Assembly (NCBI GenBank): GCA_024734495.1
Contig: JALMQS010000132.1
Location: 1,930,789 to 1,994,788, forward strand
Direction: 5' to 3'
From: Forficula auricularia
Lineage: Eukaryota; Arthropoda; Insecta; Dermaptera; Forficulidae
DNA length: 64,000 nucleotides
The first letter of the stretch is position 1, and each line of letters begins with the position of its first letter. This document shows positions 34,337 through 46,529 of the stretch, piece after piece. The position numbers and the translations under genes are program-made. The notes below the pieces were generated by a model. It saw only the letters and a list, made by a program, of their open reading frames with translations. It was not told the origin of the DNA and did no database searches.

Positions 34337-36866
34337 AAAAAATAATTGATTTGTTTATCTATAAAATATAGAAATATTTTAAATTTTAAATACAAATTTT
34401 TATTTGTAAGCATTTTGTGACATGGGTGAAATTAGATCCGACGATTTCATCTTTTCCATCGAAATATGTTTGATATAAATAGAAGGTAAGTTTGATTTCT
34501 ATAAATATTTTATAGCTTGTATTGTTTTTCATTTTATATTTAATGTAATCATCGCTGGGAATTTAATCGATAAACGAAGGTAGACATTTGAGCTGAGTCT
34601 TAAACGCGGTCAAAAACAATTCTCATTGTATGCCTACCTACTTTGTATTTTGCACCCCTATATACATATAATACGAAAGAACATCACGAGAGATTCTCAA
34701 CCACTAAATCAAAGGTGCTATGGATAATTACTTTCTACGGCTGGGTGTTTAATTCACGCAAAAGAAAAAAAATTCCTTCATTGTGTTTAAAAATGTGTCA
34801 GAAACTTGAAGAAAATTCATTTTCTGTATGTGTGTTTGTCTGAATTCTGATAGTCACGATAACTGAAGAATATAAATTGTAGAATATTCGATCTAGTTCC
34901 AAAATGTTTTTATTTTCAATGTGTAGAGCTGTTTAGATTTTCGGCTCTCTACCTCTAGAACTTCCGTTGAAAAATTCAAAAATGTCATTTTTTTCTCAAG
35001 ATAATTAAAATAAAAAATACATTTCTGGTCAAGCCAAGTGTCCGGTTTCCATTTTGACATTCAATTTTCTAAGAGCTGAATTCAACCATTCTGACGTAGA
35101 ATAAAAATTATTATCGGTAACACTTCTGAGTTGACAACATTTTGTGATTTAGTAATCTTAGATCTACCTATTATTATTGGGGATTTTCATCTTCATTTTT
35201 TCACAAAAAAACGAAAACATTTTCATATATTTTTATGTAAAATGAAGGAAAACTTAGGTCTAACATTGTTTTTACTATTGTACGTAGAATATATAAATTC
35301 AAAATCTGCTGTGTTCAGCGCTAGAAATCGTGGCCTACATACTTAGATACAGAGGGGGCCCATATAACCAGCAGGGGCCCATTACTCCACCTTTGCTTCT
35401 ATATATATATATTTGGACATTTTAAGACTTATAAATTTGGTAAATGCCAACTTCCGGTTCAACCAAAACCTTGCTGTACTCTAATATCGAGTTTAAGTTT
35501 CGAATTGCGTTGCTCTAAGACCTATGGTTGGAGGACATACATCCGTATGTAAACATCAACTTCTGTTTCTTCAATTTTAGTCAAAATCTTGTGATACTTC
35601 TTGTAGCCTCTAGATAGCTTAAGTTTCAAATCCTAAAGCTCTGCGTGTTAACGTAGAGGAGATATGAACGATTAAAATATTTATTTTGCGACACTCCTAA
35701 TTTACAGCCTCTTCCATTATTTAAATGGGATTAAAATTTTTACAGGACTAATAACTTATGACACTTGATAAGTACATCAATTTAAAAAAAATCGTTGGAG
35801 CCGTTTTTGAGAAAATCACAAAAAACGAAAAATCTTTCATTTAAATGTCAACTACCAGTGTTACAGTTTCCGTACATACATATTTACTTTAACCCCGACT
35901 TTTAATTTCTACGAGTATATATCGTCAGCTAAAGTGCCTGGTAAGAATTAATAGTAAACATTCTAACAATATTGTCACTAATCTCGTTTGCGGTTATCTC
36001 AGGAAACTCATCGACCACCAACAAAATGATAAAACGAACATTTAATTTCTTAGTAATACTTGACAATTTTCGGGGGGGGGGGGAGGGAGAATTGATCTTG
36101 ATTACTCTAGGCAGAGTTATTATTTCAGACCAGATGGTTTTGAACAAAATTCACTATTTATTTATCTTTAGAAATTACAATTTTATTAAAAAACCTTTTG
36201 AGGTTGGCATTCTGAAAAGACATTTCCTTTTGAATTCTAAAGACGTTATCATATCTGTGAAGATGTTTAGGTGGCAAATGGCAATTCATTATCAAAGCAT
36301 CTTGATGACAATTTCATATTTCGGAGCAAATCTACCTGAGAGAATTTTATTTCCTTTTTAAATGTTTTCTTGTATCAACTGATAAAAGAACATTCAAATT
36401 GAGATTATATTTTACGAGTTGTTTGGGCGAAACCGGAGAAAACCCTTTTGGTTGGTTGGGAGATCAAGGGTAGTAGTATAATTATGTGAAAAATTCCATG
36501 TTAAATAATGAATGTGAAAGATTTATGAATTAATATTTTGATAAAATCGACTTTTCAAATAAAATAAAACCAAAACGAATATATTATATGTATAGAATAA
36601 GTTTCTCGAAAAGGGCTCAAACGGTTTCGGCGAAAATTCAGGATTAGAAGAAGGTTGTCAGGGTACCATTTTTCGCTAACACATTTAATTAAATAAATTA
36701 TTCACAAGAAGATGCGTTAAAAAAATTTCTATTTTTTTTAATTTTCTTTTATTACTTACTTGTTTTTTGTTTTTTTTGTTTTGTTTTTTAATTTAAAAAC
36801 CCATTAATAATAGTTAATTACAAATTTTCTTATATGTATCTTTTAAAATTAGGGGTTTAGTTAGAG
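34337..36866. other. Diverged repeats, no gene assigned
   Basis: The tract 34860-35045 is homologous to 41475-41680 (shared CTCTAGAACTT..CG and ATAATTAAAATAAAAAAT blocks). Similar degenerate sequence continues to about 35900. The longest ORF (35972-36361, 129 codons) runs across a poly-G tract at 36072-36083. It has no codon pattern or motif that I recognise, so I leave it uncalled. Confidence 0.45.
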
Positions 36867-38073
36867 CAGGGCAGTCCAACCCGTGACCCGCATCCGGTAC
36901 TGCAATGAGTATGGCCCAACAGAAAATTATAAACTACCTTAAAACATTGAGATTTATATGGAGAGATATATTTATTTCTTTTTCGAAATATGAATGTACA
37001 TTTCTACAATACGAGAAGCTTTTTTCAAGATTAAAATTCACTAAAAGCAAAATTATAAACTCAACTATAATATAAGATAAAAAAAAATAATAATAATATT
37101 TAAAAATTATTCTTCTTATATTTTCATTTTCTAAAATATTTATTATTTCAGTAATTTATATGGTACGACACTAACCAAGACTATAATTATATCATTCTTG
37201 AACAAGGAGACAAATAATTGGGATTTTCTATAACAATCACAATTAATTGATAATTTCTCTCCTCGACTAAAACTTGTCAGGACTTGTCTTTTAGATCTTT
37301 GTACATTCTTAGATGTCAATAAATAATGGATAGTCAGGGAATATTATATCCATGACACTTTTAAAAAATAAATTATCATTCCTCATATCCTTCTTTAATC
37401 CCATTTTATTTAAACCAGAGGTGTCCAACTCGTGGCCCAATATAAAGTCATAAAATTCCCTAAAACATTGAGATTTATATGTAGACACTGGTAAACACAA
37501 CAATTTGGCCTAATAATTTTCTTTCTCTAAAATAAGAAATTTGAAAATCTACTTTGAAGTTTTCGAAAAATAAAAGTGCTAATTTTAAATTTTGAATCTG
37601 TAACTAGATTTCAAGATTTCCGAAAAATAATCATCTTTTTGGTCTATTTTCGACTCCATTTTCATTAGAAATAAATTTTCTAGTTGCAAACTTTCTGATT
37701 TAATGTTCTAGAACAAAAATTAGATACCGATCTGAAAGAAGAATTGAATATTGTCTCTTTATTAGAATTTTATATTAATTACCTAACCAGGAAAAAATAT
37801 AAACAAATACTAATACATGATATCACTTTTTGCAAGTATGTAGGTATGTATTTACATAATTTTACGAGAAGCTATTTTCAAGTATAAAATTTACGAAAAA
37901 TAAAATGAGAAGCTCACTATGAGCTAAAAAAATTAAAAGTTCTTATTTCTACATTATTAACTATCTTTTTTGAATAACAAATATCAATAAAATTATAATA
38001 TTTTATCCGCGGTCCGAGACAATTTTTTTTCTTCAAATGTGGCCCGTGTAAGCCAAAAGGTTGGACACCGCTG
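36867..38073. mobile_element. hAT-like element, composite of two copies
   Basis: The outer ends CAGGGCAGTCCAACCCGTGA and (complement) CAGCGGTGTCCAACCTTTTG are flanked by 8-bp duplications with one mismatch, AGTTAGAG and ATTTAGAG. A second left end, CAGAGGTGTCCAACTCGTGG, starts near 37418, and the CTAAAACATTGAGATTTATA block occurs after each left end. This is either a tandem dimer or an element inserted into a relative. CAGNGGTGTCCAACCCGTGG ends are typical of hAT. No transposase ORF. Confidence 0.8.
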
Positions 38074-39104
38074 ATTTAGAGGAATTTTCTATTATATATT
38101 ACAGACCTTTAACTCATTGATGAATTGATACTAGTCCAAGGATAATGAAAAAATAATTTATTAGAACGTCATTTATTAATTAAAATACCCATCGAATCGG
38201 AGGATTGTCATTTAATCAGCGTTTAAACGGTTCACCCAAGGAACGTTCGTTTATATTAATATTATTTTTAAGTTCAAAACTGAGCTAGAACGTATACAAA
38301 GTTTGGTAATGTACTAACGATAATTTTGACAAAATAATTTATATCTAGTAAAATATCATTTTTTTCGATGTTCACTCTTTTGGGATATTTTGTAGAACCA
38401 AAACGACATAGTTTCGCTTTTTTTTTTTAAATATGTACAATTTATTGTTCAAACCGTTTTTGAGATATTTTGAAAAAACGAAGGCAAAAAAGTTTTTTCA
38501 TGCCCGATTTCAATACTTGACCATATCCTGAATGGTAAAGTAAAATTAGAGAATTATAATCTTATTACTAAAACGTATATCAAGAAAATTTAAATTAGAA
38601 TGTTTAATCACTAAAATCTGTATTGTTGTAGGGATAAAGGTGCGCCCTTCTTGAAACGATAAATTCTCAAAATAATTAAAATAATAAGCAGATATTAATT
38701 TCTCCTTTGAAAATATATAACTTTAGCTAAAGTATTTGCATATTTTTTTTTCATTTTATTTTTTTTTATTAAAAAACACATCATACTATTTATTATTATT
38801 TAATTTAGAAAATTTTAAATTGTTAGTTAAGGCACGTTTAAGCATGACGGGCGTTGCAAAGAAGGGGATTTAATTAATGTCTCTTTCGAAGATTGTTTCG
38901 CTCAGAAAACAACAAAAGTAATTATTTCAGGTTGTTATTCAATTTTATTTACCTGAAGAGTAGCGAATTTCGTCTAGGAAGCTTAAATTAAATACATTTC
39001 TTATTTTTTTTATTCTTAATCTAATTAACATAAAAGATTCATAAACATATATTCCTATTTAAGCCCATTAGTTTGATTAAACATTATACTGTTGTATATA
39101 ACAA
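38074..39104. other. AT-rich DNA, no gene seen
   Basis: A G+C-richer patch at 38826-38975 lacks a splice-flanked frame. Nothing was recognised. Confidence 0.5.
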
Positions 39105-40320
39105 ATCAGAGAAAAAAGGAAACAATTAAACACCGTGCCAAATCATACGACCAATCGCAACGTTTCGCTAATTTATTGTAGCTTCATAAAGAGAGACAAA
39201 GAGGTTGTCCTCTACTTGACGCAATTTAACATACTCACCAGTGGCGGGTGGTGACTTTTCAACCAGGGGATGCTGTCCAAAAACGTACAGTTTGTTTTTT
39301 GAAATTTTATTTTAATTTTCGCTTTTTTTTTTGAAAATTTCATCGAATACGGAATCATTTTCGTTATATTTCAAATTTAACATTTGATTTTTCAAAATAT
39401 ATTTTGGGACCTTCGCCCCAAATGGATACTGCTTTGTGTTAGTAAGGGTAGGAGTCAGAAATTAAATCTTGTGACTTAAAATCCACAGTCCCTGAGTTGG
39501 AAATCGACAATCTTCCACAATGAATCAGCCTGTCCTAGAAGAAATTGTTAAATTTCTCCTAATTATATTGCTCTATAAGCAAGCCATGATTTGTCGATGG
39601 CGCTCTTAGTTATTTCTGATCTTATATATTGAGAATTATTAGAAATGGATTAGTCCAAAAATTCTCGAATCATCTTTATTTATTCCTTTTTTGTTTTATT
39701 ACTATTTTAATAGTTCCTCAGCGAGAACAATTCTTATTTGACTAAAACTCGTCTGAATTTGTTTTTGATAACTGGAAGATATACCAGGCAGCGACTTCAA
39801 ACCTTCTATCCGGACCCTTTTCGAAAAAATCATTCATTTTAATTGCCCCTTGAAACTATGCAACAATTTTATTTCATTTCGAGAACCAATATACTTTTCA
39901 AAACAAAAAAAAAACGTTTTTTTATAGAAATATTTGAAATAACGGTTAATAATTTGAAAATTTAAAGATCCTCCTGAAATTTTGAAGTCGATATTTATGA
40001 AAATACTTTAAATGTTTGAAATTTTAGGGATGCGCCGCATCCATAGCATCCTTGGACCGCAAGTCACTGATACACATTTATAAACTTTTTAATTATTGTA
40101 GCTTCATCAGGATCTTGATTAAATTATTTTCAAACACTTTGTCATTCAATTTTCTATAAAAAAATTGAATGACAAAGTGTTTGAAAACAATTAATTTAAT
40201 CAAGCTAGTGATGAAACTACAATAAATTTTCGAAACGTTGCGATTGGTCGTATGATTTAACACGGTATTTAATTGTTTCATTTTTTCCTCTGATTTGTTA
40301 TGTCTAATACTGATTATGGT
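39105..40320. repeat. Composite foldback interrupted by a hAT-like element
   Basis: The far left (39105-39187) and the right arm (40195-40320) are inverted copies sharing CGACCAATCGCAACGTTTCG. A perfect inner hairpin (TTTTCAAACACTTTGTCATT and complement) centres at about 40155. The hammerhead-like half-motifs CTGATGAAGCTA (minus, about 40097-40114) and TAGCGAAACGTT (minus, about 39157-39168) are now about 900 bases apart. The block TTATTGTAGCTTCAT occurs on both sides of the inserted segment. Confidence 0.7.
39239..40069. mobile_element. hAT-like element A within the composite foldback
   Basis: The ends are CAGTGGCGGGTGGTGACTTT and (complement) CAGTGACTTGCGGTCCAAGG. The flanking 8-mers ATACTCAC and ATACACAT are similar but not identical. 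The interior is homologous, inverted, to 50659-51178 and 60328-61117 (for example the TCCAAAAATTCTCGAATCAT region). Non-coding and decayed. Confidence 0.7.
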
Positions 40321-40799
40321 GAACAATAATAATTATACTATTGTTTTAAAAATATTTTATTTGAAAAGACTAAGGCTTATTTTACACCGGTAATACGTAA
40401 AATTGCTCGGACCAAATTCAATACCGTCTCGCCGCCGCTGGTGATTTTGTTAAGAGTATTTCTAAAGTTTAATTAACAACTTATAAGTTCCACATATAAG
40501 ATGTTGTCATGTTAGTTGAGGTGTCAATTTTAAACTTTATTAAGGAAAATGAATACCAATGAAAGAAATATTGTTTTTTCCTCTATATTAATGCCATTTC
40601 AATATTAACGTGAGTGCAGACTTCATTCAAACGTCATTTTATATAAATGATGCTAAAATGATCATTTTGTACACGTGACTTTAGGCCTTCGAGTGAGTTT
40701 TTGATAAGTGTTTTATTTTAGTACGGTAGGCCTTCTTCGAACGTGCCCTACCAAGCCAATATGAATCTTTTACAGCGGAAATTTTATCCCCGTATTAAA
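40321..40799. other. Flank with a short exon-like frame
   Basis: At about 40722 a TTTTATTTTAG acceptor-like site precedes TACGGTAGGCC. One frame stays open for 28 codons up to the 40808 element and, across the excised insertion, another few codons to TAA or a GTAAAC donor. Support is weak, so no exon is called. Confidence 0.35.
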
Positions 40800-40807
40800 G
40801 CTACGGT

Positions 40808-41070
40808 CATTGGCATAGTTAGGGAGTTTTCCTAGGGATGGCAGCCGGCCAGCTGATTAGCCACCACAAGGTTTCAATTTCGGGAATCCGATTAGAGAAA
40901 ACTAACTTTTAAGCATAATTGACAAATTTTGGGAATAACGAAATAATTTAATTGAAAATACATAAGTAATTCCAAGTAATAATGGAGTTTCGATTTTTTT
41001 TAGAGGGAGAGCGATGAGTTTAGTAGGGGGGGGGGCATTGCCCCCCTTGCCCGTCGTCTAAACGCCCATG
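40808..41070. mobile_element. hAT-like miniature element with 8-bp duplication
   Basis: The ends CATTGGCATAGTTAGGG and (complement) CATGGGCGTTTAGACG are inverted repeats of the CATGGGCGTAGCTAGGG type. The exact 8-bp duplication GCTACGGT flanks it (40800-40807 and 41071-41078). Inside are the CGGCCAGCTGATTAGCCACC motif shared with 18742 and a run of G's at about 41026. Confidence 0.8.
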
Positions 41071-41078
41071 GCTACGGT

Positions 41079-42715
41079 GGAACCTAAGTAAACATGAGTA
41101 AACAAGTTAAAACACTATTCAACAATTTATTTAAAAAAAAAATGTACAATTTTTACTTTTTGAATTAATTTACTAAGTGCATGAAGGAAGACTATATATG
41201 CCAAGAGAAAAATTTGCTTTGTTCAAGTTTAAGAAATTTAAATGATGATTCGTAGAGATGGAGAAATTACTTTTTTTCAAAAACAAAAATTAACCAGTAG
41301 TTAAACATTTAGTAGATTTATTCCGATTTCATCAGTAACTTAGATTTACTCGGCTGGGAGGCAGGCGAAATATTGGATTCATGGAATTTTTTGACATTGT
41401 GTTTGATAATGTCTGAAAAGTGAAGAAAAGTCATTTCCAATGATTTTTTTCTTTCTGTGAATTTATATGAATTCTAATGCCCGCTATAACTCATCAGGAA
41501 CGGAAAGTCATACAAAGTTCGTTCTGAAAAATGTTCGTATTTCCAATGCAGAAAAGTGATTAGATTTTGGGCTCGATAGCTCTAGAACTTTCGGTTCAAA
41601 AAATCAGAAAATATTTTTCTTAACATAATTAAAATAAAAAATAAATTTCTAATAGTTGATTATCTTTAAGTTTACTAACTGGCTAACGTATTGAGTTTTA
41701 AAAAAGTTTCAATTTTGTCTTGTATTTTATTGTTTTAAATGTCATGAATGAATCTACCATATTTAATGAATTTTTTTTTTGAACAAAATGTTTTTATTTT
41801 CAAAATTAAAATTTACATATTTATTATTTTACAATAATTTAGACATCGAACAACACTCTTTGCTCATGTCCATATAATTTACAACAATGTATTTTTTTAA
41901 TTTAATCCCTTTTTAAATTTTTGTGGGAAAAATCGTGTAAAAACCCACGATTGGATTTAATGAATTAAAATTCAATATTATAATAGATAGAGAAACTATA
42001 ACGAGACAATTAATAATTATTTATTACTTTATCTTTGACTTTACCAGGGATTTTCATTGAACTCTTTTTAGTTTTTAATATTATTTAAGATCAGAAAGTA
42101 AAACTGACCATGACGATATTAGCCTAGCTGCGATATCGGTCTGTCTGTATATCTGCCTTAGCTCTGAGACTATATGATAGAGATTTCGAATTTAAAAATA
42201 AATAATTGATTTTTAGCCAAATCAAAAATTTATATTTTTTCTATGGAATTTCGGCGTAAGTTAAAAGGGTCATTAAATAGACTAATGATAATTTAATTTA
42301 AAATGAGGGTGTGAGGGACGACAAATTTGATAATTTTAGACGATTTTTGTACCTGAATTATTATATATCATACACTGTTAAAAAAATTGTAAATTTACTA
42401 TATGATTACAATACAAATAGATAGGAAATTTACAAGATTGCGTATAGTAAAATAAAAATAATATATTATTTCGGAAAAAACACATTTACTCATTGCAAAA
42501 ATAGACAAATAAATTGTAAAATTAAAATACTAGTAGTAATTTTACTAAAAGATTTAAAAAGTTTTGAAGAATTGAATATTGTCTCTTTATTAGAATTTTA
42601 TATTAATTACCTAACCATTTTTTATAGTAAACTTATATAAGAAATTGATACAATTTGATGGCTGTATATGTATATAATTAAGTAATGGAGAGGGATTCAG
42701 CCAATGGGCAGCCTC
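41079..42715. other. AT-rich DNA with one old repeat
   Basis: 41475-41680 is the second copy of the 34860-35045 repeat. The remainder is AT-rich without recognisable signals. Confidence 0.45.
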
Positions 42716-43135
42716 TGCTGAACAAAAAACTCCCAATTATAGAAAACGTTTCGGCTTTAATTAAATAATGCCATCATCATTCTAAAATGTATTAGCGACA
42801 CAATTAATTTTATAAATAAATTGTCCGAGGGCAGAGTTGTTGTGGATTTTATCATAATATATACAAAATTATATGAATTACAAAATGGTACATCGATACG
42901 TGGGTGCGCTCACTTGATATGGGCAACGTCTATATTTGTACTTGAGACGTTGCCCATATCAAGTGAGAGCACACCAATTTATTACATTCATAATTTTGTA
43001 TATATTATGATAAAATCCACAGTCGCCTGCGGACAATTTATTTATAAAATTAATTGTGTCGTATCTCTTAGTAACGATGATGGCATTATTTAATTAAACC
43101 GAAACATTTTTATAATTGGGAGTTTTTATTCAGCG
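42716..43135. repeat. Foldback with a near-perfect core hairpin
   Basis: The arms run from CTGAACAAAAAACTCCCAAT inward past TTTATAAATAAATTGTCCG and TGTGGATTTTATCATAATAT. They meet in a perfect hairpin TTGATATGGGCAACGTC / GACGTTGCCCATATCAA with a 13-base loop near 42935. Degenerate hammerhead-like motifs lie in both arms (GATGATGGC ... GCCGAAACGTT on the minus strand at 42746-42781, and GATGATGGC ... CCGAAACATT on the plus strand at 43074-43108). CTGA is mutated in both, so neither is expected to be active. Confidence 0.8.
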
Positions 43136-43505
43136 AAACTCATAGCTTAATCATCTACATTACTTAATTATTTATAGAAAATTTTTAACAGTGTAGAAAC
43201 TAAAGTACTATTCAATTTTTGTTGCTATATTCATTACCAGCACTAGTAAATTAAATTGATGTTATTGTTTTTATAAATAATACAAAATTTTGTGGAAAAA
43301 AATAGTTTTTATTAGACATTTTTTTAATAAATTGTGATTGAAATTAAAACAATTGTATAAAGGCATATTCGAGTTTTTTTTTTTTTTTTTTTTTTTTTAA
43401 TTAATATGTGAATATTTCAGGAGGGGTTGAAGAATTAAATGAATTTCACTTTCGCTATACCTTAATAATATAAACTCTTCGGATTCTGGTGGAGAAAAAA
43501 ATCCT
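43136..43505. other. AT-rich DNA with a poly-T run
   Basis: A run of about 24 T residues lies at 43374-43398. Nothing else was recognised. Confidence 0.55.
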
Positions 43506-43800
43506 ACTAGACGTGTGAATTAGCGTGCTAGCCTAGGCTGAGATGCCGGGTGGGATGTCACACTGAATACACTGGTCAGGGGTTTCCGTCCCGATCGCAG
43601 CCCAACGCGCGACTGAGCGCTTTCAGAGAGCGAGAGGCGCCCGAACAGCGCACTCGGTTCTTCCCCTGGCCGGTGGGTCGTCCCCTCCGCCCTGTCCCAC
43701 AGACACTGGGGGCTTAGTGGGTGGCTGCTCACTGGGATGGGTCAAGTGATTAAATGCTAACAGGTAGCCACCCGGTAACTCTCCTTGCCGATTCATTCAT
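43506..43800. other. GC-rich island, possible SINE or transferred fragment
   Basis: This is the sharpest compositional break in the window: about 250 bases of G+C-rich sequence with CGCGC and GGGG blocks. The start (TTAGCGTGCTAGCC) resembles the A-box side of the SINE at 59317 (TTAGCGTGTCAGCC), but no B box follows at SINE distance. A 70-codon minus ORF (43520-43732) has no recognised motif. Confidence 0.4.
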
Positions 43801-44033
43801 AAAAACGATTTTTTCCATCTTGTATTCCCCCTTCCGCCCCCACTCTATCAAATTATGACCACATTTTCTAAGCTTGAGAGCATCAAAATGAAAATTGAAC
43901 AAGAAATCTCTAAAAAGTAAACCAGATTGATATAACAAATGTGTTATATTCTTTTTTAAAAAAATAGATGTTTCATGCTAGCATTTACAAATAAATAATA
44001 GAGTAAAATTCAAATAAATCGGACTACCTTATA

Positions 44034-44339
44034 TAGTAGAGTCCCGAAAACTTGGCACTCAATAACCCGGCAGTCCGAATAACTCGACTGCCCTTGGCAG
44101 GGCAAAAAATCCCTTTTTCATGTAGTAAAGGCTCTATGCCTTCATTAAGTATGTACTTTTCATTTGTTTAAGGTTATTTGGGCAGTTTATTCTCTGCTGT
44201 ATTCTCAAGCAAACAATACATACAAGTACAGTACTTTATTTTCCGAGGAAACACTCGTACTTATTCTTTTTTAATCCCCGATAACCCGGCATTTTTACAC
44301 CTTCGATCCACATTAGGTCGAGTTTTCTGAACTCTACTG
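44034..44339. mobile_element. pogo/Tigger-like short element, family 4
   Basis: The ends TAGTAGAGTCCCGAAAACTT and (complement) CAGTAGAGTTCAGAAAACTC are inverted repeats flanked by TA. Both ends contain inner AACCCGGCA phrases. The first base is mutated on the left. Non-coding; the 92-codon minus ORF across it is incidental. Confidence 0.75.
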
Positions 44340-44639
44340 TATCTTCCAAAATATTTGTGATAACAAATTTGTTATTATTTGACTTTGATAAGAAGAGAAT
44401 GAGTGAATGTGTAGAAAAGATATATAGGCCATTCGCAAACCTCCGATACGGATACTTCTGATTTATTAAATCCACTTCTAAATATAAGTCAAAGATTTTT
44501 AAGATCTTCATCATAAAATTTCTTTGATGGATGATTCAAAATATATGTAAATAGTCATATGATACCTATAGTTTAAATAGAAACTCTCGAAAGTAACGAC
44601 TAACAATATTTAGGGAACAATAGACGTTTGGCTTTAGAG

Positions 44640-45330
44640 TTCCATTTTTTTTAAATGAAATTGATGAGAGAAGGTGTTACACTAAAAAAGGTGCAGCTCT
44701 TAAAGGCCTGGGTTGGCCCCTCTATCGTGAAGAAGAGGAGATTTTGTGGACTGGGTAGGAGTCGAAGGTATCTGTGGGTGCGGGTCTTAAACAGATGAAG
44801 GTTATAAGTCGCGGGGAAGAAGGTATCTGGAGTTCATAAAGACAAGTTTTTATCCAATTTGACATCGAAGGGGTGTTGAGCGTTCGAAAACCGTGTGTTT
44901 CTAGCAAAGAGGGCTTTAGGGGGGATAATTGATTTCATTTCGACATAACAAACATCATAATAGCATCTATAGTACAGGGAAAGGGCAGAAACGGCTTTAC
45001 GATGAGTCGATTGAGTTAGTTGAGCCGGGTCTCCTATTAGATAATTGATCGTTTCGTGTGACAAGAGAATGCTTGGAGGCCCCTCTCCACAGATGAAAGC
45101 CGTTTTCGAGACAGGGACGAATTTGGGCTTTATACAATATAAGAAGTTGGCTGGGTGTAAAATAGCGCCTAGACCTAAATAGGAGACCAAGCTTGCACGC
45201 ATCAGCTTTAGCAGAGGTTGAGATATGGTCATTCTAAGAAAGGTCAGACCCCAGAGTGATGGCCAACATTGAAACCTTATCACTGAATTTCCAGTTAGAA
45301 TTGAATGATATGTCTGAGAGAGCTTTTTAT
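44640..45330 (-). pseudogene. LINE reverse-transcriptase C-terminus and 3' end, jockey-type
   Basis: The minus frame 45283-44834 is open for 149 codons and carries the family's C-terminal order: YCIKPKFVPVSKTA, then ETINYLIGDP, then HRKAVSALSLYYRCYYDV, then MKSIIPPKALFARNTRFS and NAQHPFDVKLD. After a frame change, TYNLHLFKTRTHRYLRLL and FFTIEGPTQAFKSC follow. The element is 5'-truncated (no YADD core) and has at least one frameshift. It is the best-preserved LINE coding remnant here. Confidence 0.85.
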
Positions 45331-46025
45331 CGAAGCGCCTAAGAGATTAGGCAACACTTTTTACTTTTGAATGAGACTCTAAACCTCTAAAGCAAAACGG
45401 CTAATTACTCTCTACAGATTATTAATTTTAAATAGTTTTTATTTAAACTATAATATATTATTATTTGTATACATTTAGCATCATTCATAAATGAAATTTT
45501 ACGATGAAGATCTTAAAAATCTTTGACTTAAATTTACAAGTGGCTTAATTCATATCCACCAAAATATTTGAGATAACAAATTTGTTATCATTTGACATTG
45601 ACAAGAAGAGAATCAGTGAATTCGTATAATTTTTTTCATAATTTTAAGTTAAGTCACTTGTGAACATCGTCAGGTACAAAAATCATCAAAAATTTCCATT
45701 AAGCCGTTCTTTTGCATCATCAACTAAATTTAAAAATAATTTAATCTAATTTTACTTAAAAATATCTCTATGAGATTATACTTTGCATTCAGTGATAAAA
45801 AAAATATTGTTTTTAATTTTGACGACACAAAAAATTCGACCCTTTCAAAATATAATTATTCGATTAAAATATTAAATACAATTTTTCATTTCGCGGAAAA
45901 TGAATAGATATAACTTATAAATTTCAAGTTTGTATCGTATTTAGTTTACGAGCTATCAATACATTGCTCTGACAGACGGATAGATAGTCAGACAGACAGA
46001 CAGACAGGCATTGTATCGACACTAA
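45331..46025. other. AT-rich DNA with a (CAGA)n patch
   Basis: 45480-45620 partly repeats 44340-44520 in complementary phrases (AGATAACAAATTTGTTATCA), an old local duplication. 45975-46008 is a short CAGACAGACAG microsatellite next to the Harbinger-like element. Confidence 0.5.
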
Positions 46026-46212
46026 GGGCCGGTTGTATGTCGCAAAGTAAATTTTTTACCACTAACAAACGGTAGATGGTAAATGGAGGGATTAGGATGG
46101 CCAATCAGATGCCAGGCACTTTCAGTACCAAGTAGCCATCCCAGTGCCTCCATTTACCATCTATCGTTTGTTAGTGGTAAAAAGCATTTACTTTGCGACA
46201 TACAACCGACCC
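46026..46212. mobile_element. PIF/Harbinger-like miniature element
   Basis: The ends GGGCCGGTTGTATGTCGCAA and (complement) GGGTCGGTTGTATGTCGCAA flank a 187-base near-palindrome. The flanks are TAA on both sides, the 3-bp duplication expected of this superfamily. Arms of about 65 bases enclose a CAATCAGATGCCAGGC core. An ORF read through it (46083-46322) is an artefact. Confidence 0.85.
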
Positions 46213-46529
46213 TAAGAAACTCGCGTTTTACTTTTGAATGCACTCTAAAGCAAAATATCTTTGCTCTTTACAGATTATTAGTCTTTACTTTAGACAGTTT
46301 CTATTTAATTAAACTATATTAATGAGTATTTGTATAAATTTTGAATTTCACGCTGAAAATCCTGAAATTTTTTACTTAAATTTAGAATCGGTTTTAATAT
46401 ATGTCAGGAGGATCCGTCTCAGAGGTTTGTGAGTTGCTTTTTCACTTTTAGGTTTGATTTCCGAATGGACAACAGTGTCATTAATTGAATTAAGTTGAAG
46501 ACAATATTTAATTTGAAATTATAGCACAT

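Noticed and set aside
35972..36361. 129-codon plus-strand ORF, one of the two longest in the window
   Set aside because: It crosses a poly-G tract, shows no domain or codon pattern and has no splice or start context. The opposite strand is open too.
46083..46322. 79-codon ORF across the Harbinger-like element
   Set aside because: It reads through the palindrome and its flank. The element boundary with TAA duplication explains the sequence.
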